From the NCBI RefSeq assembly GCF_030816725.1, contig NZ_JAUSYG010000001.1:868001-932000 (forward strand): a stretch of 64,000 bases of DNA. Direction: 5' to 3'. Positions within the stretch are counted from its first letter, which is position 1; the number at the start of each line of letters is the position of its first letter. Source of the DNA: Pseudarthrobacter defluvii (GTDB lineage Bacteria; Actinomycetota; Actinomycetes; Actinomycetales; Micrococcaceae). This document shows positions 8,177 through 17,112 of the stretch, piece by piece. Position numbers and translations under genes: made by a program. Under the pieces are notes generated by a model. That model did not search any database. It saw nothing but the letters and a program-made list of their open reading frames with translations, and was not told the DNA's origin.

Positions 8177-9712
8177 TTATCCCAGCGGGTTGGCCGACTG
8201 GCACTTCTGGTCGCCGCCCGTCTGCGCCACCACGCTTCCGGGGGAGTCAGCGGACGACGGCGGCGCCGCGGGCTTGGTGCCCGACGCAAAGTCCGTGCCG
8301 GCGTACAGTTGCACGCCCTGGATGTTCGCAACCTGCTGGACACTGCTTGCCGGCAGGCCGAACAGCCCTGCAACGTCCGCTGCCACGTCCTCGAATCCCG
8401 CGGAGTAGTACACCATGGTCTGGCTCGTCACCTGGGCCGGAAGCTGGGTGAGCTTGGTGAACCCGGCCTCGGTCAGCAGCCCGGCGATCGCCTTGCTGCG
8501 GCCCGTCACGCCGGTGCCGTTGGCGACGGAGACCGGCTGCAGCGACTTGTCGTAGGCAGGTGCTGCCGGCGTGGCCGGTGTCTCGGTTGGTGCTGTAGGG
8601 GCAGGCTGGCTCAGGTCCGGGCTGTTGCGCAGGGCCTTGAAGAAGTTGGACGCCGCCGGTTCATCAAGTGCCAGCCGGTTGGGGTCCTGCGGTGAGGGAA
8701 CCGTGGGCGTGGTAATGAAGTTGATGTTGGCCGGATCGATGTTCTTCAGCCGGTTGGCGATGGTCAGCAGCGACGGCACCGAGGACAGCCCGGAGTCCAC
8801 CGTCAGGTTCTTGGTGATGGTGTCCGCGATGATCAGCACCTTCTGCGGGTTGCCAAGGGTCCCCTCGGATTTGAGCTTGCGGCTGAGCGAGGCCAGGAAG
8901 CCCTGCTGGGCCTGGATGCGGCCCAGGTCGCCGCCGTTCGCGAAGGCGTGCCGGGTGCGGAGGAATGCCAGGGCCTGTTCCCCATGCACCTGTGAGGTGC
9001 CGGCGGGCAGGTTCAGGTGCGAATCAGGATCATTAACGGCTTCGGTCACGCAGACCTCCACGCCGCCGACGGCATTGGACAATTCCTTGACAGCGTTGAA
9101 GTCCGCCATCATGAAGTGGTCCACCTCGAGGCCCGTCAACTTGTTCACCGTGTCCACCGCGCAGCCGATTCCGGCCTGGGCCATGGCGCCGTTGATCATG
9201 GCGCTCTTCTGCTCGGGATACGTCTGGTTGGTCTTGGAATCCGTGCATTCCGGAACATCCACCAGCAGGTCGCGGGGGAAACTGACAACGTTGACGTGCT
9301 TGTTGTCCGCGGAAATGTCCAGCAGCATCATCACATCGGACTGGCCATAGCCGGACGACTGGTCCGCAGTGCCGTACTGGCTGTTGCTGCCGCTCCGGGT
9401 GTCCGAGCCCAGCACCAGGATCTGCAGCCGGTCCATGCTGTCATTCACGGCCCCTTCGGTGCGCTGCCCGCCCGCGGACAGCTGTGAGGTGCTGATGTTG
9501 GACTGCAGGCGCCAGGCCCAGTAGCCGCCGAAGGCAAGGACGCCCAAAAGCAGCACGGACACCACGGCGGTGAGGACCTTGACCCAGCCTGGGGCGCGGC
9601 GGAGAGGCCGACGGCGGCCCGAACTGGCGGCGTACAGCTCACCTTGGCCGGGGTAGGCAGCAGAGCTGGCGGCTTCCTGTTCCGGGCCGGGGGATTTTCT
9701 GGAACCGAACAC
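8177..9712 (-). CDS. LytR-CpsA-Psr (LCP) cell-wall glycopolymer ligase
   Basis: A 511-aa membrane-anchored protein: cytoplasmic N-terminus (about 45 aa), one membrane helix (VLTAVVSVLLLGVLAFGGYW), the extracellular LCP domain (about 90-290; ILVLGSDTRSG, VVSFPRDLLVDVP, ALAFLRTRHA) and a C-terminal LytR_C domain (about 395-480) after a Pro/Thr/Ala linker. LCP enzymes transfer teichoic-acid-like or arabinogalactan-like polymers from undecaprenyl phosphate to peptidoglycan; the Arg residues in DTR and FPRDLL bind pyrophosphate. It is divergent from the ftsW-like gene, and an inverted repeat follows the stop. Confidence 0.92.
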   Translation of the reverse strand: MFGSRKSPGPEQEAASSAAYPGQGELYAASSGRRRPLRRAPGWVKVLTAVVSVLLLGVLAFGGYWAWRLQSNISTSQLSAGGQRTEGAVNDSMDRLQILVLGSDTRSGSNSQYGTADQSSGYGQSDVMMLLDISADNKHVNVVSFPRDLLVDVPECTDSKTNQTYPEQKSAMINGAMAQAGIGCAVDTVNKLTGLEVDHFMMADFNAVKELSNAVGGVEVCVTEAVNDPDSHLNLPAGTSQVHGEQALAFLRTRHAFANGGDLGRIQAQQGFLASLSRKLKSEGTLGNPQKVLIIADTITKNLTVDSGLSSVPSLLTIANRLKNIDPANINFITTPTVPSPQDPNRLALDEPAASNFFKALRNSPDLSQPAPTAPTETPATPAAPAYDKSLQPVSVANGTGVTGRSKAIAGLLTEAGFTKLTQLPAQVTSQTMVYYSAGFEDVAADVAGLFGLPASSVQQVANIQGVQLYAGTDFASGTKPAAPPSSADSPGSVVAQTGGDQKCQSANPLG

Positions 9713-9912
9713 GACAAAATGACCTTCGGGAGGGGACAGGTTCCCGCCACCCTACAAGCCCAAGCTGGCAATTTGCCGGAACCCTTGACTTGACGGGTGT
9801 CCCGGCCTACCCAGGCCCCGGCGTCGGCGTACGCTGTTTTTTCGGCGGTACCCGCCCGGGCCGTGGGTCCGGCCCTGCGGGAAGCCCAGTGTGCAGGCTG
9901 AGGATCGGACAG

Positions 9913-11142
9913 ATGAGTACAGGACAAAAGGAGCGGGTGACGGGCACTCCTGCCCGGCGCGGGCTGGGCAAACTGGCGGTGTGGCTGGAGGATGACTCGC
10001 CGGGCCGCCTGCGGCCGCTGATCCTGGCGGTGGTGCTCACGCTCTCGGCGATCGGACTCGTGGAGGTGGCGTCGGCGTCGTCCGTGGAATCCGTGGCGGC
10101 AGGAAACAACCCGTACGATCTTCCCCTGAAGCAGGCCATGTGGACTGTGGCCGGCGTGGTGATCATGCTGGTGCTGGCGCGGATGCCCGTGCGCCGGGTC
10201 CGGTGGCTGGGCTGGTGGCTGCTGATCGGCTCCCTGGTTGCCCTGGTCCTGGTGCTCACCCCGCTGGGCATGTCCGTGAACGGCAACCGGAACTGGCTGA
10301 GCGTGGGAGGTTTCACTGCCCAGCCGTCCGAGTTCGCCAAGCTCTCGCTGATTGTCTGGGGTGCCGGGATCCTGGATCGGAAGCAGGCCCTGCTGGGGCA
10401 GTGGAAGCACGCGGTCATCCCCCTGGCGCCGGCCGGAGCGTTGATTATGGGCATCGTGGCGCTGGGGCACGACCTGGGCACCACCATGATCATCATGATG
10501 ATCCTCGCCGCCACCATGTTCTACGGCGGCGTGCGGATGAAGGTGTTCTCCGTGGCCGGGCTGATCTGCGTGGTGCTAGCCCTGGTGCTCGCAGCCACCA
10601 GCGGCAACAGGATGGGCCGGATCTCCTCCTGGCTGGGCATGGGGTCCGACGAGGACGCGCAGGGCATGGGGTACCAGGCACAGCACGGCGCGTATGCCCT
10701 GGCCTCCGGCAGCTGGTTCGGCGTGGGCCTGGGGCAGAGCCGGCAGAAGTGGAACTGGATCCCGGAAGCCCACAACGACTTCATCTTCTCCATCCTCGGG
10801 GAGGAACTTGGCCTTGCGGGCACGCTGCTGGTGCTGGGCCTGTTCGCCATCCTGGCCATTGCCGTGTTCAAAACCATCGCCCGGACCACGGACACTTTTT
10901 CCCGGATCGTCGCCTGCAGCGTGATCACCTGGATCCTGGGGCAGGCGGTGATCAACATCGCCATGGTCAGCGGGCTGCTGCCCGTGATAGGTGTGCCGCT
11001 GCCGTTCATCTCCTACGGCGGCTCGGCCATGGTGTCCTCCCTGGCAGGGATCGGGGTGATCCTGGCGGTCACCCGCCCGGAAGGCGCGGTCCCGCCTGCC
11101 CGTCCCGTAAAGCAGGCACGGGAGCATGCACTCCAGTCCTAA
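9913..11142 (+). CDS. FtsW/RodA-family SEDS peptidoglycan polymerase
   Basis: A 409-aa polytopic protein with about ten membrane helices. SEDS hallmarks are present: GNRNWLSVGGFTAQPSEFAK, the GHDLGTTMII segment, WIPEAHNDFIFSILGEELGL and LPFISYGGSAMVSSL. These enzymes polymerise lipid II with a partner class B PBP, for which no gene lies nearby, so this may be a paralogue of a division-cluster ftsW. The signature fits FtsW better than RodA. ATG 9913 has AGGA upstream; the frame is open to 9790 but that part has no conserved content. Confidence 0.9.
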   Translation: MSTGQKERVTGTPARRGLGKLAVWLEDDSPGRLRPLILAVVLTLSAIGLVEVASASSVESVAAGNNPYDLPLKQAMWTVAGVVIMLVLARMPVRRVRWLGWWLLIGSLVALVLVLTPLGMSVNGNRNWLSVGGFTAQPSEFAKLSLIVWGAGILDRKQALLGQWKHAVIPLAPAGALIMGIVALGHDLGTTMIIMMILAATMFYGGVRMKVFSVAGLICVVLALVLAATSGNRMGRISSWLGMGSDEDAQGMGYQAQHGAYALASGSWFGVGLGQSRQKWNWIPEAHNDFIFSILGEELGLAGTLLVLGLFAILAIAVFKTIARTTDTFSRIVACSVITWILGQAVINIAMVSGLLPVIGVPLPFISYGGSAMVSSLAGIGVILAVTRPEGAVPPARPVKQAREHALQS

Positions 11143-11163
11143 TGGAGCCGGCCACGCAGCTAC

Positions 11164-11310
11164 CTAGGCGACCGCCCCCGCAACCTCCGGGCACTCGGCA
11201 CAGCGGACGTCCGCAATCAGGGAGCCGGCGTCGTCCTTTTGGAAGTGGGTGACGTGCTTGGTGGTCCTGCCGCAGGTGGGGCAGAAACTCTGGCTTTGTT
11301 TAGTCCACAT
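11164..11310 (-). CDS. 48-aa zinc-ribbon protein
   Basis: A small gene: MWTKQSQSFCPTCGRTTKHV at the start, then an acidic middle (HFQKDDAGS), then DVRCAECPEV. The two CxxC knuckles (Cys10/Cys13 and Cys37/Cys40) make a compact zinc ribbon. There is no ribosome-binding site, but TATTAT (11322-11317) lies exactly six bases before the ATG, so transcription could begin at the start codon. Its stop is 21 bases from the convergent ftsW-like stop. Function unknown. Confidence 0.7.
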   Translation of the reverse strand: MWTKQSQSFCPTCGRTTKHVTHFQKDDAGSLIADVRCAECPEVAGAVA

Positions 11311-11483
11311 GCATGAATAATACGGAACGCCGTGATAAAGAGAAGGTCACGGGTCCAGATATGTGGTTCCCCGCAGTTTTCCTTAATCGGATCTTGACCA
11401 AACCTGCCGGTGATCCTTCAGGGAACGCTGAGTTTTGCCGCGTAGCTTGGGCTCATCAGGCAGTAGGGGAGGGGTGCAGGACA

Positions 11484-11588
11484 ATGACCATTACCGATTA
11501 CGTCGTGGCTCTTGGCGGCATGCTGGCTTCACTCGGGTGTGCAGGACTGGTGGCGGCAGGGCTTATCCGGGCTCGGGCCCGACCCTAG
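11484..11588 (+). CDS. possible 34-aa single-pass membrane protein
   Basis: ATG 11484 follows GGGGAGGGGTGCAGGACA, a plausible purine-rich ribosome-binding site. The peptide is a single hydrophobic helix (VVALGGMLASLGCAGLVAAG) followed by a basic tail LIRARARP, the pattern of a real small membrane protein. The frame is open upstream to 11313, but that part has no protein-like composition. No family recognised. Confidence 0.35.
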   Translation: MTITDYVVALGGMLASLGCAGLVAAGLIRARARP

Positions 11589-11654
11589 TACTGAGGCAGC
11601 ACGTTACTGCCGCCGCACCGTGATCTTGCGCCCCCAGTATCTGGTGGCTGGTTT

Positions 11655-12458
11655 TTAGGCGATGGCCGGGGGCTCGAACCGCGTGCCGGGCGCGCCGCTG
11701 GGCATTGCCCGCAGGATGCCGTCCGCCACACTGCGGACTTTGAGGTTGCGGTTCCTGGAGGTGCCGGCCAGCTTGCTGAAGGCCTCTGCGTAGGAGCAGC
11801 GGTTCTGGGCCATGAGTACTCCGCAGGCGACATCGATGCTTGTCCTGCTCTCGAGCACCTGCTTCAGGTTGTCGCCGGCACGGATGACGCCGTGCACGTC
11901 CAGTGCCAGCTTCAGGCTGTGCGATGCCACCTCGGAGAACCAGGCTGCTTCGCTAACCAGCTTGGCGTTGAATGCGAAATTGGCGGGGGCCAGGAAGACC
12001 AGGGCACCGGCGGCCCCGGAGTTGAGCTTCAGGGGAACCGCCAGGGCTGAGCCAAAGCCGCTGTCCATCAGCCGCTTCCGGTATGCTTGCCAGCGCCCCC
12101 CGGCCTGGTTGATCACTGTTGGAGAAACGAGTGCCGAACCCAATGCTGCTGGGCCATCCCCGTGCTCGTCCTCCCACGCTGCGAGGCCCGCCGCGCCTGG
12201 TGTGCTTCCCGCAGTGACAGGACAGGACCGCTGCCGGTGCAGCACGACGGCACACTGAATCGCCGCGCCCGCCGTGGTACTGACCCAGCTGGCGGCGGCG
12301 TCGGCGAGCATCTGCAGGGACCCTGCCTCGCCGTCGGCCCCTGTCACCAGGTCAAGCAGGAACCCGTGCCGTTCGGGCCCTTTGTTGTTTGCCGGGCCAA
12401 CCGCCACCCTGCACCCCCATTCGATTACCCCACCGGCTATCAGTGCAGTGGGTTGCAT
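11655..12458 (-). CDS. GAF-ANTAR RNA-binding antiterminator
   Basis: A 267-aa protein with a GAF domain (about 45-195; QCAVVLHRQRSCPVTAGS, DEHGDGPAALGSA) and a C-terminal ANTAR domain (about 200-255; QVLESRTSIDVACGVLMAQN then AGTSRNRNLKVRSVADGIL). Relative to the paralogue at 2888 the GAF domain is diverged: the highly conserved GDGPC is GDGPA here. The start at 12458 is uncertain, with only weak ribosome-binding sequence. It is divergent from the MarR gene across 177 bases. Confidence 0.85.
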   Translation of the reverse strand: MQPTALIAGGVIEWGCRVAVGPANNKGPERHGFLLDLVTGADGEAGSLQMLADAAASWVSTTAGAAIQCAVVLHRQRSCPVTAGSTPGAAGLAAWEDEHGDGPAALGSALVSPTVINQAGGRWQAYRKRLMDSGFGSALAVPLKLNSGAAGALVFLAPANFAFNAKLVSEAAWFSEVASHSLKLALDVHGVIRAGDNLKQVLESRTSIDVACGVLMAQNRCSYAEAFSKLAGTSRNRNLKVRSVADGILRAMPSGAPGTRFEPPAIA

Positions 12459-12635
12459 AGAAACCTATTGGCACGGGCAGGCAGCGGCACGAGTAGCCGG
12501 TACTCTACTTTTCTGCGCCGGCTCCGCGGCTACCTGCTGCTTGTGCTTTTTGTCGTTGATGGAAGTGGGACGACGCCACTTCGGCTACCATTTATCGTTA
12601 GACGGGCAAGCAACTAGGGTATCGAAGGAATTTGC

Positions 12636-13154
12636 ATGAACCCACATGGTGCAAGCGAAGGCTACCGGTACCGGGCCGGGGCGGAAGCCGCACCCGCGCC
12701 CGTTGACGTACTCAACGCGCTGCGGGAGTTCCGGACATCTGAAAGCGCCATGAGAAGGCGTACCCGCTCCTCGGTCGCCATGGGGGAGACCGACCTCCTG
12801 GCCCTCCGCTACCTCCTCGACGCGGAAGCGACTGGTGCACAAATCCGCCCCACCGGACTTGCCGCCCGCCTGGGCATAACCTCCGCCTCCATGACCAGCC
12901 TCGCGGACCGGCTGGTGGCCGCCGGCCACGTAACACGGCATCCCCATCCCACGGACCGGCGTGCCGTAATTCTCCGGCCGGCCCCGGGAGCTGATGAAGA
13001 GGTGCACCATAACCTGAACCAGATGCACAAGCGCATGCTGGAGGCGGCCGAATCCCTCTCCCCGGAGGAACTCAAAGCGGTGGTGCGCTTCCTGGATCGG
13101 ATGCGGGAAGCTGTGGATGCCATCGATGCCACACCCAGCGTTGCTGCACGGTAG
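12636..13154 (+). CDS. MarR-family transcriptional regulator
   Basis: A 172-aa winged-helix protein. The recognition region TGLAARLGITSASMTSLADR (about 69-88) and the wing HPHPTDRRAVILRPAPGADE are standard MarR features; N- and C-terminal helices would form the dimer interface. MarR proteins usually repress their own and a neighbouring gene and release DNA on binding a small phenolic ligand. GAAGGA precedes ATG 12636. The upstream intergenic region, shared with a GAF-ANTAR gene, is the obvious target site. Confidence 0.9.
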   Translation: MNPHGASEGYRYRAGAEAAPAPVDVLNALREFRTSESAMRRRTRSSVAMGETDLLALRYLLDAEATGAQIRPTGLAARLGITSASMTSLADRLVAAGHVTRHPHPTDRRAVILRPAPGADEEVHHNLNQMHKRMLEAAESLSPEELKAVVRFLDRMREAVDAIDATPSVAAR

Positions 13155-13221
13155 ACAATGGGGCCATTGTAGTTAGACTAGCTACATACTTGGTTGGCTA
13201 GCGGACGGCGGATGGATCGAT

Positions 13222-13707
13222 ATGACTGTAGTACTTGAACCACAAACGCATGGAGAGTCCCCCTATGCCGGAAACCGCGGTGAGCATCAGCAGGAGTCCC
13301 GGACCCAAATCGCTTGGAACCATCCCGCCGCTGCTTTGCCTGATGCGGCGTTCTCCCTCGATGACCCGGCCGCACCCTTCCACTGCGGCACCGCAATGAC
13401 CGCCAGTCCGGTGCCCCTGCCCTCGCTGAGTTGGGCGCCCACGGAACTGGACTGCAGGGAATGGACCTGCGCCTGCGGCTTCAAGCTGGACGTGGGCATC
13501 ACGGCCGACTCCATGGAGGCAGTCCGGCTGGAATCAGCCATGCTGGAAAGCCTGCAGTGGGAAATGGACGCGGTGCGGGAGCGGTTTGAAAGCGCCGTCC
13601 GGACCGCGTCCCGGCTGGGTGCAGCCCCGGAGGCCCTCGGCAAGGCTGCCGGCCTTACCGGCGAGGAACTCCAGGAGATCCTGACCGGCGGCGTTCGACT
13701 GCTTTAA
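13222..13707 (+). CDS. hypothetical protein with possible zinc-binding centre
   Basis: A 161-aa protein of unknown family. Its centre has FHCGTAM and, about 25 residues later, LDCREWTCACGFKLDVGI; this spacing of Cys residues resembles a degenerate zinc ribbon (CG...M / W-C-x-C-G-F). The C-terminal third is helical and acidic, ending in TGEELQEILTGGVRLL. A start at ATG 13396 would remove the first Cys, so ATG 13222 is preferred although no good ribosome-binding site is seen. It lies 67 bases after the MarR gene on the same strand. Confidence 0.55.
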   Translation: MTVVLEPQTHGESPYAGNRGEHQQESRTQIAWNHPAAALPDAAFSLDDPAAPFHCGTAMTASPVPLPSLSWAPTELDCREWTCACGFKLDVGITADSMEAVRLESAMLESLQWEMDAVRERFESAVRTASRLGAAPEALGKAAGLTGEELQEILTGGVRLL

Positions 13708-13766
13708 GTCCTGGTACGGCTCCGCAGTTCTGATGAACGGCCGGTTCCGGCAGGGAGGCCCCAAGT

Positions 13767-13812
13767 CCCGAAGTGCAGCCATCCGTATGTTCAGATGCAG
13801 CTGCACTTCGGG
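13767..13812. terminator. inverted repeat between convergent genes
   Basis: Perfect 12-bp arms CCCGAAGTGCAG (13767-13778) and CTGCACTTCGGG (13801-13812) with a 22-base loop, between the plus-strand hypothetical gene and the minus-strand STAS-like gene. Probably a bidirectional terminator; no T-run is present. Confidence 0.5.
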
Positions 13813-13890
13813 CTGTTGGGAGCGGAAGATCAGAGCAAAGGTTCGGCCGGCTCTGGCCCGAAATGTGGGCGCGGCGAGCGGCCGGAAGGT

Positions 13891-14214
13891 TTATGCGGCC
13901 AGGCGGGCTGCCGTGTGACGCGGATATCGGCGCTCGGCCAGCACGCTGAGGGTGCAGGGTGCCTGGTCCGGATCGATCCTTGCGGGCAGGTGCCGTGTCT
14001 CGGCGGCGGTGTGGAGCATGTCCATCGCCTCCTCATCCACCAGGGCGCTGGAGATGTCGAGCTCCAGGTCCAGGCCTCCCTTGAGGGAGTTGGCACGCTT
14101 TGCCACGACATAGAGGGCGTTGACGCTGTGGATGGTGATATGCCCCTTCGCAATCACCTGGGCCTTGCTATGGTCCAGATCCACCCGGACCACGATGTTC
14201 AGCTTAGAGTTCAA
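13891..14214 (-). CDS. STAS-like protein
   Basis: A 107-aa protein. The start is TTG 14214, supported by GGGGAAGG nine bases upstream. The pattern (VRVDLDHSKAQVIAKGHITI, HSVNALYVVAKRANSL, LDLELDISSALVDEEAMDML) has the alternating strands and helix of a STAS domain, as in anti-sigma-factor antagonists, but lacks an obvious phosphorylatable Ser in the usual DSxG context. With nearby ANTAR proteins it could belong to a signalling set; that is inference. Confidence 0.5.
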   Translation of the reverse strand: MNSKLNIVVRVDLDHSKAQVIAKGHITIHSVNALYVVAKRANSLKGGLDLELDISSALVDEEAMDMLHTAAETRHLPARIDPDQAPCTLSVLAERRYPRHTAARLAA

Positions 14215-14415
14215 GATGTAAAGCCTTCCCCGGCATTGGCTGCGACGCTGCAGCTTCTTGCATGGCCTGTTTGCTTAAGCCTCATTTAGATTAGGCAATG
14301 GATGTGATGCGCGCAACATAGTGACGTTTGTTACACCAGATGGAGTTTCCTCTCAGTTTGCGGAGCAGTGAAAGAATCAGACGTGCCCAGCAGTACCGCC
14401 ACCGAAGGACAAGCA

Positions 14416-15393
14416 ATGAGCAAAGAACAGCTGATCATCATCGGCTCCGGCCCCTCCGGCTACACCGCCGCCATCTACGCCGCCCGCGCCGGCCTTAACC
14501 CGCTGGTCCTGGCCGGGTCCGTCACCGCCGGCGGCGCGCTGATGAACACCACCGAAGTGGAGAACTTTCCGGGCTTCCCCGCCGGCGTGCAGGGCCCGGA
14601 GCTGATGGACGGGCTCCAGCAGCAGGCGGAAAAGTTCGGCGCGCGCATTGAGTACGACGACGCCACGTCCGTTGACCTCAAGGGTCCGGTCAAGCGTGTG
14701 GTCACCGGCGGCGGGGAGACCTACGAGGCCAGCGCCGTCATCCTGGCCACGGGCTCCGCCTACAAGGAACTCGGCCTTCCGGAGGAGAAGAAATTCAGCG
14801 GCCACGGCGTCTCCTGGTGCGCCACCTGCGACGGGTTCTTCTTCCGTGACCAGGACATCATCGTCGTCGGCGGCGGCGACTCCGCCATGGAGGAAGCAAC
14901 CTTCCTGACCCGGTTCGGGAAGTCCGTCACCGTCGTGGTGCGCAAGGGCGAACTGCGCGCCTCCCGCATCATGGCCCAGCGTGCCAAGGACAACCCCAAG
15001 ATCCGCTTTGCCTGGAACTCGGCCGTCACCGCCATCCACGGCGACGGCAAGGTCAGCGGCGTCACCCTCACGGACACCCGCTCCGGTGAAGCGCGGCACC
15101 AGGATGCCACCGGCATCTTCGTCGCCATCGGCCATCTGCCGCGCACTGAACTCGTGGCAGGCCAGGTGGACCTGGACGAGGAAGGCTACATCAAGGTGGA
15201 CTCACCCACCACTGTCACCAACCTGCCCGGCGTCTTTGCCTGCGGCGACGCCGTGGACCACCGCTACCGCCAGGCAATCACCGCCGCCGGCACCGGCTGC
15301 GCCGCAGCCCTGGACGCCGAACGCTTCCTCGCCGCTCTGGAGGACGCCGCGAGCATCGCCACCGCCCTGGTGGAGGAACCGACCCACAGCTAG
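14416..15393 (+). CDS. trxB: thioredoxin-disulfide reductase
   Basis: A 325-aa low-molecular-weight TrxR: FAD motif [17 protein letters not shown] near the N-terminus, redox-active WCATCDG, NADPH motif [15 protein letters not shown], and FAD-binding [20 protein letters not shown] near the end. It reduces thioredoxin with NADPH in the cytosol. AAGGA lies seven bases before ATG 14416; an in-frame GTG at 14368 would add 16 non-conserved residues. No thioredoxin gene is adjacent, unlike many actinobacterial trxB-trxA pairs. I did not find a SigR-type promoter in the 200 bases upstream. Confidence 0.93.
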   Translation: MSKEQLIIIGSGPSGYTAAIYAARAGLNPLVLAGSVTAGGALMNTTEVENFPGFPAGVQGPELMDGLQQQAEKFGARIEYDDATSVDLKGPVKRVVTGGGETYEASAVILATGSAYKELGLPEEKKFSGHGVSWCATCDGFFFRDQDIIVVGGGDSAMEEATFLTRFGKSVTVVVRKGELRASRIMAQRAKDNPKIRFAWNSAVTAIHGDGKVSGVTLTDTRSGEARHQDATGIFVAIGHLPRTELVAGQVDLDEEGYIKVDSPTTVTNLPGVFACGDAVDHRYRQAITAAGTGCAAALDAERFLAALEDAASIATALVEEPTHS

Positions 15394-15422
15394 GTTTTGG
15401 CTGACGGGAAGTGCTCCCTGGG

Positions 15423-15764
15423 TCAGACGACTTCGGGGAGCCTTCCCGTTAATACTGAGACGGGAGCAGCCGACCAGCGCTCGCGTTCCGGCTCGTACGA
15501 GATCACCATGGACGCGTCGCTCCCGCGCGATTCGTCGATGGCCAGCAGCAGTGCGTCCTCCAGGTGCCTGGCATATTCCAGCCGCTCGGGCAGGGAACCC
15601 TGCAGCCCGCCGTCGTCAATCAGCACGTGGCTCTTGCCGTCCACAATGACCTTGAGTGAATACCCGCGGTCCTCCTGAAGGGACCCGCGGCTGGATGTAA
15701 TCTCGGTGACTCGATCTGCCCGGACCAGCCCGTTGCCCAGCGTGCGGATCCACACTTCACCCAT
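15423..15764 (-). CDS. hypothetical protein
   Basis: A 113-aa protein with no recognised family. ATG 15764 is selected because GGGGAGGT lies seven bases upstream; an open extension to 15866 has no such site. The N-terminus is EVWIRTLGNGLVRADRVTEI, followed by a Gly/Asp-rich strand region (VIVDGKSHVLIDDGG) and a helical, acidic segment (LEYARHLEDALLLAIDES). Soluble, no signal peptide. Convergent with trxB. Confidence 0.6.
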   Translation of the reverse strand: MGEVWIRTLGNGLVRADRVTEITSSRGSLQEDRGYSLKVIVDGKSHVLIDDGGLQGSLPERLEYARHLEDALLLAIDESRGSDASMVISYEPERERWSAAPVSVLTGRLPEVV

Positions 15765-15959
15765 GAAATGACCTCCCCTTGGCTGTGGGCGCAGATCACC
15801 AGCGCCCCATAGGGCGAACATTACTCCGTCCCGGGAGTTTGTGACCCCCTTTACTTTTCCGGCCACTGCTGGGCGAATATGACGGGCGCCTTTCAGACTC
15901 TTCCGTTATGGTGGGTGCCGTTGGAATGCTGCAGGCGCGCCTGAGCTTGGGAGGAATGT

Positions 15960-16574
15960 ATGTGGTCGAAGCTTGATACTTATCTTTATCCGCTGCAGCC
16001 CTCCGCGGAGTGTCCTTCCGGGACCTTCAAACTGCATGTTTCTTCCGGGAAAATGGAGTGGTCCCACGGCATGTTCGGGATCCACGGCCTGAAGCAGGGT
16101 GAGGTGGTGCCCACCTTCGAACTGTTCATGGCGCACAAGCACCCGCTGGACCGTGGGCCCGTGCTCGCGCTCTGGGAGGACCTTCTAAAGGGTGGCGGCC
16201 AGGGCGCGCTGCTGCACCGGGTCATTGATGTGAGGGGCAAGGAACGGCGTGTTTTTTCTGCCATCCAGGTTGCGGCCGAACCCTCGGGACAGGTGGAGTA
16301 CGTCCGCGGTTTCATGGTGGACGTAACCCAGAGCCTGCGTATCGAATCCCAGCATGCGGCGGAGGAAGCCATTGAGGGCGCCTACGGGCATAAAGCCCTG
16401 ATTGAACAGGCCAAGGGCATTGTCATGGTGTTGCAGGCCGTGGACGGCCCGGCTGCATTCCAGGTCCTGGCCACCAGAAGCCAGCACGCCAACACCAAGC
16501 TGCATATCGTGGCGGAAGAGTTGGTGAACGCTGCAGCCAACGGCAAGGCGGCCGAACTCCTGGCGGGCTACTGA
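15960..16574 (+). CDS. PAS-ANTAR RNA-binding antiterminator
   Basis: A 204-aa protein with a PAS_3-type domain (about 20-125: MEWSHGMFGIHGL, LLHRVIDVRGKERRVFSA, EYVRGFMVDVT) and an ANTAR domain (about 135-195: ALIEQAKGIVMVLQAVDG, then THE-type helix RSQHANTKLHIVAEELV). The PAS domain would sense a ligand or redox state and control RNA binding. GGGAGGA just before ATG 15960 is a strong site. It differs from the other three ANTAR proteins in having PAS rather than GAF. Confidence 0.88.
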   Translation: MWSKLDTYLYPLQPSAECPSGTFKLHVSSGKMEWSHGMFGIHGLKQGEVVPTFELFMAHKHPLDRGPVLALWEDLLKGGGQGALLHRVIDVRGKERRVFSAIQVAAEPSGQVEYVRGFMVDVTQSLRIESQHAAEEAIEGAYGHKALIEQAKGIVMVLQAVDGPAAFQVLATRSQHANTKLHIVAEELVNAAANGKAAELLAGY

Positions 16575-16669
16575 CCTAACCCATAACCTGCTGGTTGACC
16601 ACCGTCCCAACGGCGGTTGGGACCTTCGGCACTTCCGGGGACAGTGCACCCGGCGCCACTCTGGGTGGC

Positions 16670-17101
16670 ATGGCGGACAGGACTTCCACCAGCCGGAGCG
16701 GCAATGTTGGCTCCGCCGTGATCAACGCCCTGCTGCTGTGGGGAATCAACATCTGGCCGGGCTGGCAGGTTGTGCCTTTCCTCACCGCGGATACCGCCCG
16801 CGTCCTCGACCTCATCAACGCCTCCCTGATCGCGGGCATCATCGTGAACCTGGTCTGCGCGGTGATCCATTCCAGGGCACTCCTGGCATTGGGAAACCTG
16901 GTGGTCATGGGCATTGGCGTGGCCGCCCTGCTGCGGGTGTGGGAGGTCTTCCCCTTCGACTTCGGCACGAGCTGGTCCGGCTGGCCGGTGGTGGTGCGGG
17001 TGTTCCTGGTGCTCGGCATCGTCGGCTCGATCATCGGCGCCATCGTTGAGGTGGTGAACTTCTTCCGGGCCCTTGCCGGGCTCGAGCCGCGGGCCCGCTG
17101 A
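16670..17101 (+). CDS. four-helix membrane protein, unknown function
   Basis: A 143-aa protein with four predicted membrane helices (VGSAVINALLLWGINIWPGW; LINASLIAGIIVNLVCAVIH; ALLALGNLVVMGIGVAALL; VVVRVFLVLGIVGSIIGAIV). The frame is open to 16595, but ATG 16670 gives a typical short cytoplasmic lead (MADRTSTSRSG). Several Micrococcaceae genomes carry similar short unnamed membrane proteins. Its stop is 12 bases from the stop of the convergent GAF-ANTAR gene. Confidence 0.6.
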   Translation: MADRTSTSRSGNVGSAVINALLLWGINIWPGWQVVPFLTADTARVLDLINASLIAGIIVNLVCAVIHSRALLALGNLVVMGIGVAALLRVWEVFPFDFGTSWSGWPVVVRVFLVLGIVGSIIGAIVEVVNFFRALAGLEPRAR

Positions 17102-17112
17102 CAGCACTGCTC

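Noticed and set aside
14215..14415. SigR-type promoter for trxB
   Set aside because: No GGAAT-N18-GTT arrangement found upstream.
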